A stretch of DNA of 34,214 nt from a virus. A model generated the notes under the pieces. The model was not told the DNA's origin, made no database searches, and saw nothing but the letters and a program-made list of their open reading frames with translations. Below are positions 15,690 to 27,000 of the stretch, one piece after another; positions within the stretch are counted from its first letter, which is position 1, and the number at the start of each line of letters is the position of its first letter. The translations under genes were made by a program, and so were the position numbers. The DNA lies in the IMG/VR virus record IMGVR_UViG_3300008113_008236, positions 1 through 34,214 of that record; one strand, 5' to 3'.

Positions 15690-15697
15690 TATTTATT
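15690..15697 (+). promoter_or_regulatory. TATTTATT late-type element before the 1672-aa baseplate gene
   Basis: TATTTATT ends 14 bases before the ATG at 15712, in a 42-base gap. A weak purine stretch (AAAG) follows. It is a less exact member of the TATTTAT set. Confidence 0.35.
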
Positions 15698-15711
15698 AAT
15701 TAAAGATATTA

Positions 15712-18700
15712 ATGGGGAGTCCTTTAGATTTTATTAGCTCGGATGGTTTCAGAAAGAAACTTATAACAAGGAACTTAACGCCTTATGCTAAGTCCCCTAA
15801 CCGACCTACGCTTCCTATTGATACAGAATACATTCAATCAGACACATCAGTACAAGATAGTCCTGACCAATTAATTGATACTCCAACATTTGCGAATCAA
15901 CTATACCCTTTAAACCAATATGGTAATGAAGGTGGTTACGAGCAAGTTCCTGACCCAGGCGCGTTGTTAAATACCAAATCAAACGAAGGTGAGTATGGAT
16001 TTCAAGACGCAAATATTGTAGACCAAGCCTTACCTGAATCTCAAAGATGGAAACCTCTTAACGTATTTTCTAACGGTAATCAACTACCATTAGACAGTGC
16101 TCCATTTTTTGATTCTTTAAATAGACCACAGACAACCAATACATCAAACAACCAACCGTACCCAACAACGTTTGTACCGTCAACATATTCTCCACTATCA
16201 ATATTACTTTCAAGTGACCCAGGAGGAAGTAATGGTTTATTGAGTCAAGATTCATTTATCGTTAAATTAGGTGCGGAAACACTTAGAAGAGAGTTTGAAG
16301 CAAGAATTGCCGCTCAGATTAGACAAGATACTATTGACAGAGCTAACATTTTAAACATTAATAGTGGGACTGACATAGTTAACATTTTGTCAGGCGTAGT
16401 TCCGTTAATTGAGCCAAACTATACAATTACTGTCACAGCAAACCCAATACTTGCTGCCGCCAACTTTGCATTAAGATTAGGTGGAAGTATCTTACCTGTA
16501 TCTCCAATACCTGGTTCATACTTTGACCCAAATGTTAATCCAGGTCCACAGACCACAATACAACAACTGTCTAGTGCATTTATACGTAGTGGGGTTGGTA
16601 AATTCTTTAATAGACTTATGGGTGGTGGAGACACTGGTTCTCAAATCATGTTTAATAACATGGGTGCAGGACAAAGGTCAAGACTATTCAAAAACATTGA
16701 CTACAACAGATACAAACCAAACTTCCCAAGAACGTTTATCGATAGAGCCGCTGGTGTATTAACAGGTACTCAATCTGATGACAGTAATTTCTATATAGGT
16801 AATATTACATCTAATCCTTCACAAGTTTTTTCACCAACTGGTGAGGTACCTGTAAATGCTTATGGTGTTGAACAACAGTCACCTGTTTATGGTCCATCAG
16901 AGTTAGCCCAACTTTATGAAGGACCAAGTAAAGATATTAGATTAGGTGCAAACGGACCTACATATTCTAATGGTGGTGGTATTGAAGGTGGATTCACATG
17001 GGTATCACCAAAATACAAAGGTAATGCTGGTAAGAAAGTTGGACTTGGTGGAGAAGTTACAAACCAAGACGAAGACTTTAAACCTTCATCATACAATACG
17101 ACTGAGTCAACTGAAAGAACTTTTAAACAAGGTTCAATCTTAGACCAAACACAAAGAATTATTGATAGCCAACCTCAGGGGGGTAAAAGATTACAACACG
17201 TTGGTAATGCAATTGACCAAGTGAGTAAAGTATTCCATGATGGATATAAAGAAATGACTAAGGGTTCAAGAGTTTATAGATACGAAGGAGCCATTGGACA
17301 AGAAGTTGGTACTGAATATTGTAGAGTATTTGCTAAAGACGTACCTTACTTACAATACAACGACCTTCAAAAGGTTGATGGTGTAACGGTTAATGGTCGA
17401 AGATTTGCGGATTCAGTATTTGATAACACATATAATCTTAATATCGCACCTAACAAAATGGAAGGTGGACAATCTTCAACTAACCTAATCAACGGTGGTC
17501 CAGGGGGACAAGGATATGCCAAAAAGTATATGTTCTCATTAGAGAACTTAGCATGGAGAACATCAAGTACTCCAGGGTTCTCTGTATCGGATTTAGCGGT
17601 GTGTGAGAGAGGTCCAAATGGTGGTAGAGTAATGTGGTTCGCTCCTTACGGATTGACCTTCAGTGAGAGTGTATCGACCTCGTGGAACCAATCAGACTTC
17701 TTGGGTAGACCCGAACCAATCTATACGTATAAAAATACCTCAAGAACAGGTTCATTATCGTGGAAAATCGTAGTTGACCATCCATCGGTATTAAATGTTA
17801 TTGTTGATAAGGTATTGGGTAACGAAACAAATAGAGTTAGAATTGATAGTATTATTGATTCGTTCTTTGCGGGTTGTAGAAAATACGACTTGTATGAACT
17901 TGCTAAGAAATATTATACAATAAAGCCAGGTGAGTTGTCTTACTTACAAGAAGTGATTTCTTCTAAAGATATGACTAAGGAAGAGTTAATTTTTGCTAAA
18001 CAAACAATTCAGACAGGTAAGGATGCTCCAACAGCGGGGGCAACTACTACCTCACAATCAACTTTAAATTCTGAAGATTTCTTTAAAAAGTATGTTCAGA
18101 TAGGTGGTTATTTTGGTAACGACTTTCCAAAACCTAAGACATCACCAAACTATACTGAGGAGTATACAAGATATACATCACCAGGAAACAAAAAAATATA
18201 TACCGATAAATCAAACGGAGCTCAATTAGGAACGTTTTTTAATGCGGTAGTAACACCAAATTATAATACTTTAAAAGAATTGACTGTTGAGTTAGATAAA
18301 CAATTAACTCAGTATCCGACAGGTAACATTACAATGGTGATTGATTCAAGTTGTTCCGCACCTGCAACAAAGGCGTATAACGTTGAGTTATCTAAAAGGA
18401 GAATCGAATCCGTGATTAAGTTTTTTAATGAAACAGAAACACTTAAAAAATATATTACGGCTCAAAGATTAATTCTTAAACCAGGAACTGCCGCGGGTGA
18501 AAACGCTCAAGTACAACAATTTGATAGTGAGAAGGGTACATATATTGGTGGACAAACAGTTAGTTGTACGGATAATGACCCAAGTGCATCTGGAGGAGAC
18601 ACAAAGGCCGACTCTAAAGAAATTTTCACAACTACAGCCATGGCTTGTAGAAGAGCTTATATTGCCTCAATTACGGGAACACTAACCGCTCCTATACCTA

Positions 18701-20730
18701 CTCCACCACCCGAAACTCAAGAAGTTTTAGTTGGTAACGTGGTAACAAGTACTGTAAAAGTACCTGTTGTAGAACAAGTTAGAAAAGAAAGAAATAACGT
18801 AACTAAAAGAGTGTTAAGGTCTTTATTGTCGGAATGTGACTACTTTGAAACAATCAAAGCGGAAACTCCTATGGTTTATGACAACTTAAAAGATAAGTTG
18901 AAATTTTTCCAACCAGCGTTCCACTCAACAACACCTGAAGGATTGAACTCTCGTCTTACATTCTTACAACAATGTATGAGACCTGGTGATACAATACCTA
19001 CAGTAAAACAAAATACACCACAAAGTAAACCAACATTGGAATACAACAATGCGATTAACACCGCGTTTGGAGCACCTCCTGTGTTAGTATTAAGAATTGG
19101 TGATTTTTATAATACAAAAATCATCCCAACTTCATTGTCTCTTCAATACGAACAATTAGATATCAACCCTGAAGGTATTGGTATCCAACCTATGATTGCT
19201 AACGTAACGATGGCATTCAACTTTGTTGGAGGTAGTGGGTTAAAAGAATCCGTTGATAAGTTACAAAATGCGTTAACATTCAATTATTATGCAAATACTG
19301 AAATGTATGATGACAGGTCAGGTGTTACGGCTCAAGAAGATTTCTTAAAAATACTTGATAGTGAATTCTTAAAACAAGATTCGTTACTTAGTCCTCCAAC
19401 TTTAAATCAGGCGACTCCAAATGCAGGACAGAATAATAATTCAACTGTAGGTACTATTATAACTAATGTTATTAATGACCAAGGAGAAACTGGTACATTA
19501 AATTATTCGGATTTCATGGTTCAAGTGGTTAACGATACCCAAACATATTTTACAACAGTTGTTAATAAAACTAAAGAAACTGTTAATCAATATAATAATG
19601 CGGTTCGTCAACAATGGATGTTAGAACGTTCATATACTCAAGGTAATTTATCTGTTGCAGACCCTGCGGTTGTTTTGTTTGGTAAACCAAGTAGTATTGA
19701 AAAACGTTTTGATGAGATATTCTCTGATTTTGAAAAAAATATTAATAATGGTAGTGACCCATTTATAGAATTTATTAGTTTAAAAAATAAAGATTTTTCT
19801 CCAAAGCTGATTCGTACCGTTAAAGAGAATTATTTCAATTTTGTTAAGAACAAAAGAAGTTCGTTTCAAAATGCGATATCAAAAATTACCCAAGAGTTAA
19901 CAACTGCAGAACAAGGTTATTTACAAACATTAGGTAAAGTAAATCTAATCACATTCGAAGGCGAGACGGGTAAAGGTACGGATGGATACCAAGGTAAGAC
20001 AGGAAACGTTAGGGTGTATGTTACAACTGGAACAGATAAAGTGTCGACAAGTTCAAATGCCGCAAACACCTTCCAAGAATTACGTGATGATATTAGAAAA
20101 GTTCAAACAAATATTGGAGAATTTAACACCGCAATATTTAGTGATAGTAGTTTTACATATGGTAAAGGTAACTATACAGGTAAATTAGTTTTTGAAACTG
20201 CAACAAATGGTATCTCTAAAGCAGTTACTGTTGAGAATGTATTCTTACCTTTTAGTACAAACACATTGATTGTGGATAACAAGGCGTTTAAGAGACAATA
20301 TATGATAGTATCTGACGATGTTTTAGATGAAAAGAAATATCAAACATTTAAAGATGCGTTAATAAGTAATGTTCAAGGTAACAAATCTTTAATTGGTGAC
20401 GGAGCTGATAATATTGACGCTGTGTTTGACGCTTACTGGATAACCCAAGCCAAACCAGTATTTGCAGAAGAAAACAATATAACTAAGGCGTTTATTGATA
20501 ATTTAGAAAAAACTAAATTAAAAGACTTTTTAAAGTATACACCTTTTGATAAGAAGGAAAGAGTGCTTGATTATACGATTGAAAATGGTGCAAGTAATGA
20601 TAAGAAGAAAGCACAAGAAAAAATGATTAAAGGTTTGGGAGCGACAACTAACTTAAACACAAATAATAACACTTGGAATAACGAAAACGGTGCGACAGGT
20701 GCATATACATCAAAAGCAAAATTAAATTAA
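15712..20730 (+). CDS. Giant baseplate protein with an OmpA-like insert
   Basis: A 1672-residue protein. Residues 1-500 are Pro/Asn/Ser-rich and of low complexity, with no recognised domain. About 620-700 holds GGRVMWFAPYGLTFSES, then LGRPEPIYTYKNTSRTGSLS and KIVVDHPSVLNVIVDKVLG, a block seen in baseplate proteins of T4-like phages. Residues 838-985 look like an OmpA-type peptidoglycan-binding domain: a TPNYNTLKELTVELDKQL helix, then YNVELSKRRIESVIKFF, and a late ACRRAYIASI. The usual Asp of the GHTD loop is replaced (IDSSCS). A second baseplate-type block follows (1121-1230: VLRIGDFYNTKIIPTSLSL, INPEGIGIQPMIANVTMAFN). The last 440 residues are charged and helical. It probably sits in the baseplate or hub and may touch the cell wall. 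The exact T4 counterpart is unclear. Confidence 0.7.
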   Translation: MGSPLDFISSDGFRKKLITRNLTPYAKSPNRPTLPIDTEYIQSDTSVQDSPDQLIDTPTFANQLYPLNQYGNEGGYEQVPDPGALLNTKSNEGEYGFQDANIVDQALPESQRWKPLNVFSNGNQLPLDSAPFFDSLNRPQTTNTSNNQPYPTTFVPSTYSPLSILLSSDPGGSNGLLSQDSFIVKLGAETLRREFEARIAAQIRQDTIDRANILNINSGTDIVNILSGVVPLIEPNYTITVTANPILAAANFALRLGGSILPVSPIPGSYFDPNVNPGPQTTIQQLSSAFIRSGVGKFFNRLMGGGDTGSQIMFNNMGAGQRSRLFKNIDYNRYKPNFPRTFIDRAAGVLTGTQSDDSNFYIGNITSNPSQVFSPTGEVPVNAYGVEQQSPVYGPSELAQLYEGPSKDIRLGANGPTYSNGGGIEGGFTWVSPKYKGNAGKKVGLGGEVTNQDEDFKPSSYNTTESTERTFKQGSILDQTQRIIDSQPQGGKRLQHVGNAIDQVSKVFHDGYKEMTKGSRVYRYEGAIGQEVGTEYCRVFAKDVPYLQYNDLQKVDGVTVNGRRFADSVFDNTYNLNIAPNKMEGGQSSTNLINGGPGGQGYAKKYMFSLENLAWRTSSTPGFSVSDLAVCERGPNGGRVMWFAPYGLTFSESVSTSWNQSDFLGRPEPIYTYKNTSRTGSLSWKIVVDHPSVLNVIVDKVLGNETNRVRIDSIIDSFFAGCRKYDLYELAKKYYTIKPGELSYLQEVISSKDMTKEELIFAKQTIQTGKDAPTAGATTTSQSTLNSEDFFKKYVQIGGYFGNDFPKPKTSPNYTEEYTRYTSPGNKKIYTDKSNGAQLGTFFNAVVTPNYNTLKELTVELDKQLTQYPTGNITMVIDSSCSAPATKAYNVELSKRRIESVIKFFNETETLKKYITAQRLILKPGTAAGENAQVQQFDSEKGTYIGGQTVSCTDNDPSASGGDTKADSKEIFTTTAMACRRAYIASITGTLTAPIPTPPPETQEVLVGNVVTSTVKVPVVEQVRKERNNVTKRVLRSLLSECDYFETIKAETPMVYDNLKDKLKFFQPAFHSTTPEGLNSRLTFLQQCMRPGDTIPTVKQNTPQSKPTLEYNNAINTAFGAPPVLVLRIGDFYNTKIIPTSLSLQYEQLDINPEGIGIQPMIANVTMAFNFVGGSGLKESVDKLQNALTFNYYANTEMYDDRSGVTAQEDFLKILDSEFLKQDSLLSPPTLNQATPNAGQNNNSTVGTIITNVINDQGETGTLNYSDFMVQVVNDTQTYFTTVVNKTKETVNQYNNAVRQQWMLERSYTQGNLSVADPAVVLFGKPSSIEKRFDEIFSDFEKNINNGSDPFIEFISLKNKDFSPKLIRTVKENYFNFVKNKRSSFQNAISKITQELTTAEQGYLQTLGKVNLITFEGETGKGTDGYQGKTGNVRVYVTTGTDKVSTSSNAANTFQELRDDIRKVQTNIGEFNTAIFSDSSFTYGKGNYTGKLVFETATNGISKAVTVENVFLPFSTNTLIVDNKAFKRQYMIVSDDVLDEKKYQTFKDALISNVQGNKSLIGDGADNIDAVFDAYWITQAKPVFAEENNITKAFIDNLEKTKLKDFLKYTPFDKKERVLDYTIENGASNDKKKAQEKMIKGLGATTNLNTNNNTWNNENGATGAYTSKAKLN

Positions 20731-21053
20731 TGGCATTTCAATATTGGAACCGATATAGTGATTTTTTAATAAACGGAGAACAGACCGTTGTTCCTTACGT
20801 GCCCATTCCTCAAAAACCAACTGACAAGGCTTACATATATAAAGTGGCTCAGAGTAGGTTAGATAAGGTATCACAAGAGTATTATAATTCACCTTACTTT
20901 AATTGGTTAATACTTCAGGCGAATCCTCAGTTCGGTGGTCTTGAAAACAATATATATGACGGTGCTATATTGATTATTCCTTTCCCATTACTACCATCTC
21001 TACAGGATTATAAAGCGGCGTTAGAAAATCATTTTTATTATTATGGTAGGTAA
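20730..21053 (+). CDS. 53: LysM-like baseplate wedge protein (T4 gp53-like)
   Basis: A 107-residue protein. The centre has YKVAQSRLDKVSQEYYNSPYFNWLILQANPQFGG followed by IYDGAILIIPFPL; in short pieces, RLDKVSQEYYNSPYFNWLIL and YDGAILIIPFP. This is the LysM-type pattern of tail proteins in which a strand-helix-helix-strand unit holds an Ile-x-x-Gly-x-x-Leu-x-Ile-Pro end. T4 gp53 and related baseplate proteins contain such a unit. Its ATG shares a base with the stop of the giant upstream gene (TAATG), and its end overlaps the next start by 11 bases, so the three are almost certainly one operon. The LysM similarity is seen directly; the gp53 equation rests on size and order. Confidence 0.7.
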   Translation: MAFQYWNRYSDFLINGEQTVVPYVPIPQKPTDKAYIYKVAQSRLDKVSQEYYNSPYFNWLILQANPQFGGLENNIYDGAILIIPFPLLPSLQDYKAALENHFYYYGR

Positions 21054-24000
21054 TTTAGGACCAGACAACAGTGGAAGAGTTTATGTAGAGTTTGATTACA
21101 ATAATCTTATTCTGGTTGACCCTAACAAAACTCAAGACGCATTAGGAAATATTAGAGAAAGATTAGTTGACCATGAAAATTTGGTTATGTATGCTAATCT
21201 TGAGGCGGAAGTATTACCAAGAACAAAATTAGCGGTTGGTATTAGTCCTGAGGATAGCGGACTGAGAACCATTTCAGTTGCTAAAATGAATTTCCTAAAA
21301 CCAAGTAAGAACAACTTTTTAGGGACAGGTTATTATGATGAGTTAACAGGACAAAACACTACAAAGTTTGACGGTACTAATCAACCTGCAGAACTTGGAC
21401 AACAAACAGCCGCGGGTTCAAAACCATATATTCTAAACACGGTAGCCAATGAATTAAATGTTATGGACAATGGGTTATTAGGTATAACTCAAATTAACAT
21501 AACAACCAATTCTTCGTTTATCCCATCTGTTGAAATGCAGTTGGAAGATGTACAAGGTAAAGCTTTGTTTCAATTAGGGAACAACTCACCATACTCAGCA
21601 TTCTTTAATTTACCATATCCGCCATTCTATCTTACCCTTAAAGGGTTTTATGGACAAGCTATTAGGTATCAATTAAATTTGGAAAAATTCCATGCAACGT
21701 TCAACTCGTTTAGTGGTAACTACCAAGTTAGATTAACATTCAAAGGATATAAGTTCAACATATTGAATGAGGTTGCTATGGGTCACCTATTAGCGGCACC
21801 ACACATGTATTCTCAAAGATTTAACTTTGGAGCAACACCCGTTACACCACAACAAAGTAATAAGTCAACTGAATCACAATCTAAAACTCAAGCGGCTATT
21901 GGTTCTAATAATCCAAATAGTAGTGATGCGGTGGTAACTGAATTAGTTACTGAAAGAGGGTATCAAAAAATAGTTGAAGTTTATAGTGAGTATAAGGCAA
22001 AAGGATTAATACCTGTTGATTTACCTGAATTAACATTAGCCCAATTAATGGTTAAGTTAGATAATTTTGAAAAACAAATTATGGACTCTTTCCCTAAAAC
22101 GGATGTGGAGTCTTTAACTAACATTAGAAACTATAAGGGAATTTTAACACAATACTTTACAAACGTTAGAGGACCTTCAAACAGTTCTTGGTTTGGAACG
22201 TATTTAAATCCACAACCACTTATTTTATTTGGTGGTGACAAAATTTACGCGTTTAAAAATATTGATGAAGGAGCTAAAGTTAGTGCGATTTCTTTATTAC
22301 AAGGAAATATTAAAAAATATAACGACGCTTTGGCGGCAAATCCTACGGTAGGGGCTGCGGGTAAAGCGCCGATACCAAACCCAATTAAATATGAGATGAT
22401 TCTGAAGGATAATATAGATGAATCACAGATTGATTGGGTTACAACTACAACTGCTCAAACAGGGTTTCCAAATCCAACAACAGAACAAATTGAAAGAGTA
22501 ATTTCACAATATGGTGGATTTACCAAAACACTAAACGAAACAGTTACTAACGGTAAAAAAAGTTATACTGAAAATAAAGAAAAGTATTTTATTTTTGAAG
22601 GAAGTGGAAGATTTGATTCAACTATCTCATCTTTAGAAACTCAAGCAAATAAAAAGTTATCTGAATATGAATCTAAAATAACGGCTGATTTATTAAAAAA
22701 GATTGAAGATAAAGACACTGGTCTTGGATTCAAACCCACGGTTAGGAATATGATTGCGGTTATTATGGCATCCGCAGAAGCTTTCATTAGATTGTTAGAT
22801 GACGTACACACCAACGCTTGGAATGTGAAGTACGACCCTGTAAGAAAGAGCGCAATTTTAGATAACCCATCATCGGCACCTAGTAGTGAAACAAGAGACA
22901 ATGTTGTTTATCGTGAAGGTTCTTTGTTGGGAAATACTGCCGCTGAGAATTCTCAGATTCCTGTTTACCCTTGGCCTCAATATTTTGTTGAAACACCTGA
23001 CGATAAGAAAGGTAGATTCCAATTAAAATATATTGGAGACCCAACTGAAATTGATAGAACACAAGGTGGTAATTATTCCAAATGGCCTGAGGTAGAATTT
23101 GTGGAAGAGTATATGAAAGGACTTACTCAAAAATTTCAAAACCCTATCGCACCACAACCATTAGATAACCAAAGAGATACAAACGTTATTAATATAAACG
23201 CAATTGAGTTTCCATCCGCGGGTATTGCATATGCCAATAAAGAAGAGGTTAAGTTTTTCTATGAAATATGGGAAAGACAATTTTTAACATCTCACTACTC
23301 GGGATTAGTTAGAGCCAATTTAAATCAGATTAATGATTTAATTAAACTTAATATTGAGACGGAGGTTAATAATGTTAAAGACGGTTTAGGAGTTAGTTCA
23401 CCATACATTACATTCAAGTTAAAAAACTACGGATTAAACGCTACTAACTACCCAACTTTTTTAAATAATATCTCAAACATGGGGACAGGTAAGTCCTATC
23501 AAGATTATATTAGGGACTTTTTTGTAACTCCATATATTAAGAGTTTAACTGAAAATTCATTCAGTATTTTAAAGACTAGTGATATTGGTAAGATACCTCA
23601 AGTAACGACATCATCAGATGCTCTTAGAGCTTTAATAACTAATGCATCTAACGAACCGTTAGTTGTTGATACGTTACCATATACCGATGCAACGTGGTGT
23701 ATTAATAATTTAAACCAAGCCCAAAGTGCTGCTGGTAACCAAGTTTACGACACTAAAAAGAGTTTAACTATTTTTGAACCAAGAAAGATTATTGCTAATT
23801 TTAACGATGTAAACAACTATAAATTTAACAGACCTGTTACAGATTTTTCATATTTACAATCAAAAAATCCAAGTATTGTAGCGGCGGCTTTAGGGTCAGG
23901 ATTGTTTCCAGGCTCAATTCCAGGGTTGTCAACGTTTTATATAACAAGAACACCTGATAATTTTGTTGCAACAGAAGGATATTGTGACGTGGTTACACCA

Positions 24001-27000
24001 ACAGGGTTCTTAGGACCAAGAACAACCACTTCAATGTTAAACACTCCTTACTTTATCAATGCGATTCAGATTGGGGTCGATAACTTTAAAAAGAAAGATA
24101 ACTATCCATACGTTCAAGCAGCTTACTTATTTCTTAATTCATTACCACTTGCAACCTTAAGAGAGAAATATAAAACTCTTTCAAATGACATTCCATCTGA
24201 TTTAGATTACATTGCGTCTACATTTAAAAAATTTGGTGCTATTCATAAAATACCGTACGCTTGGATTTTGAAATACGGTTCTATATGGCACAGATATAAG
24301 AAATACAAAGAGAGTGGAGTGGATATTCTAACAAATGTTTGGAAAGACTTTAACTACACAACAAACTATGACCCAATAACCAATCAAACAACAAAACCAT
24401 ATAATTTCAAGTACAATGATATAGATAGGACTGTTGTTTTACAAAGCGAGACTAACGATAACGTTAATATGGAGGTAGGATTTTACCCCAAGTTAATTAA
24501 CGACTTTAACGTGTTTTATAATGGTTATGATTTATATAGTGGATATACAAATACCGAGATTCAAGACAGTGTGAAAGGTGGTATGAAAATGTACGACTTC
24601 CTTGAATCAAACATTTCTGCAAAACAAGGTGATAAACAATTAAGGTTAATTACTTGGTCTGTATTATTACCCGATTTAACTCCAGAGGCGGACGTTGATT
24701 GTAATCCTAAAGATAATACAAAAAGTCCTCAGTACTTTGTTGTACCATCTTTTGGGTCATTTTTTAACCAAACGGTAGGTTCTTGTTTAACAGGAGCAAC
24801 AACATCACCTGGAACTAAAGTACCACTTAGTTCAAATAGTAGTGTATATAATGGTTCTGTAAGATGTTTATGGTCGGCTCCAAACTACGGATATTTCGAT
24901 AGTACACAAATTGCTTATCCAAGCCCTGAATCTTATTTAACTTTAATTAATACGGGTAAAACTCAAAGTCCCGTTCATTTTTTAAATACTAATGTTTATT
25001 CCAAGATTGAAGAGACATTCTCTGTATTTGAAAAAAGAATATTAGATAACTTTGAACAAGAATTTTTAAATTTCTGTAAACCAATTACTGATAATCAAAA
25101 TAGTAATGAAACGGTAACTTATGGACAAAGTCCTGTTAATAACACAAGTAACTTTAGAAACTTCCAATCATTATTTAAGACTTTGATGATAGTACCTGCA
25201 CAGGCCAAAGACGTTATTGATAAAACTTATTTTGAAACTACAATCGATAAACAATATCAATCATTCCAAACAGGGATTCAATCCTTTATGGAATATGATA
25301 TCTTATTAAGATACGGAAATCCTTCAAATTATAATAGAAGGATTTTTGATTCTTATATTTCTTTTAATGGACCCGCGGTTGTTACAGACCCAATAACTTT
25401 TAATCCATATGTGAAAGGTAGTTTACCAACTATTGGGGGAGGAGTTACGTTAACTCAATCTAAATTAGCAAATCCAAAGGCGTGGTTCGCTTTAGAAACG
25501 GAGGTAGGATTCTCAACAATACCAAATGTTGTATATACTTCAAATGGTTCATACATTACTGATTTCTTTGTAGATAACAATATTGAATTTACTGAACAGA
25601 ATGTTGTTTTGTTGGCACAAATCATTAAGATGTATGCAACACAAAAAGTTAAACAACCAACAATTACTGTTTCACAATTTAAGAACCAAATAATACAATA
25701 CCTTGGAGTTGAAACTGAGTTGCAGAACAATTTCCTAAACGGGGTTTTAACGGGGTTAAATAAAGCACTTCCATCACAACAACAAGTACCTCAACAAACA
25801 ATTCAAAGTTCGATAACGGGAGAGCAAAGTAAGGTTGAAAACTATGAAGTCTTTAAAGCGTTAAACGATAAGTGGATTGCGGGAGGAGACTATACCAACA
25901 AAACTTTGTTTGAAGACATAATGTTTTTAGACCGAGCGTCAAGAAATATCGGAGACACAATATTGATTGATATCTTTGACTTAAAAAGTATGTTTAATGA
26001 AAAGTCATTGAATCAAGCAATGAGTGTTTACACGTTCATTAGTGGTATTCTTATTAAGAATAACTTTAATGTGATGAACTTACCAGCCTATGTTAATTTT
26101 TATAATGTACAAGATGTTGATGGTACAACAATACCAAAGGCAGAAGGTTCATTAGACTTTGCCGACAGTTTATGGGGGACTTATTTAGATGTTGATTACA
26201 GAAAATCAGGGCCCAAAATGGTTTGTTTTTATGCTGGCAAACCATCTCAATATTTAGACTTACCAAAAGGTAATTTTAAATTTAGAGACGATGCGTTTGA
26301 AATGAGAAGAGCGTCTGAAAATCCTCTATTGGAAAACCAACAGGGTAAAAAAGATTGGGCGGTTTCTAACAAATGTGTTGGATTTACTGTAGACCTTGGT
26401 ATTAGAAGTCAAAATGTTTTCTTTTCATTCTCGGTATCTCAGGACAATGGTACTGCAACATCTGAGTCAATTAATACTCAGTTGAATATGGTTGACCAAG
26501 CATCAGGTAGACAAACCGCCACACAAAATAATAGTTTATATAACCTATATAAACAAAGAAGTTATAAATGTACGGTTGTATCATTAGGTAACGCTTTAAT
26601 ACAGCCAACAATGTATTTCAACCTTAGACACGTACCAATGTTTAATGGACCGTATATGATTCAGGATGTTCAACATTCAATTCAAGCGGGTAACTTCCAA
26701 ACAACATTTACGGGTGTTAGACAAGGGGTATTTGATTTACCTGCCATAGACAGTTTCTTACAGAGTATTAACCAAAACCTTATAACTAAATTAGAAGAAC
26801 TTCTTAAAGTTAATAAGGATAGTGTTACAGTTTCAGGAACTACCAATACGGTTAAGAGTACAACACTACCTCAAAAGGCTGACAATACTCTTGATACACC
26901 AAATGCGTGTAAGAGTAATGTACTTAAAACTTTTGCGGATGCTGGATTTGGAGACGGGGTTGCGGCAACCTTAACTGAATTTACACCAAAACAACTTGCC

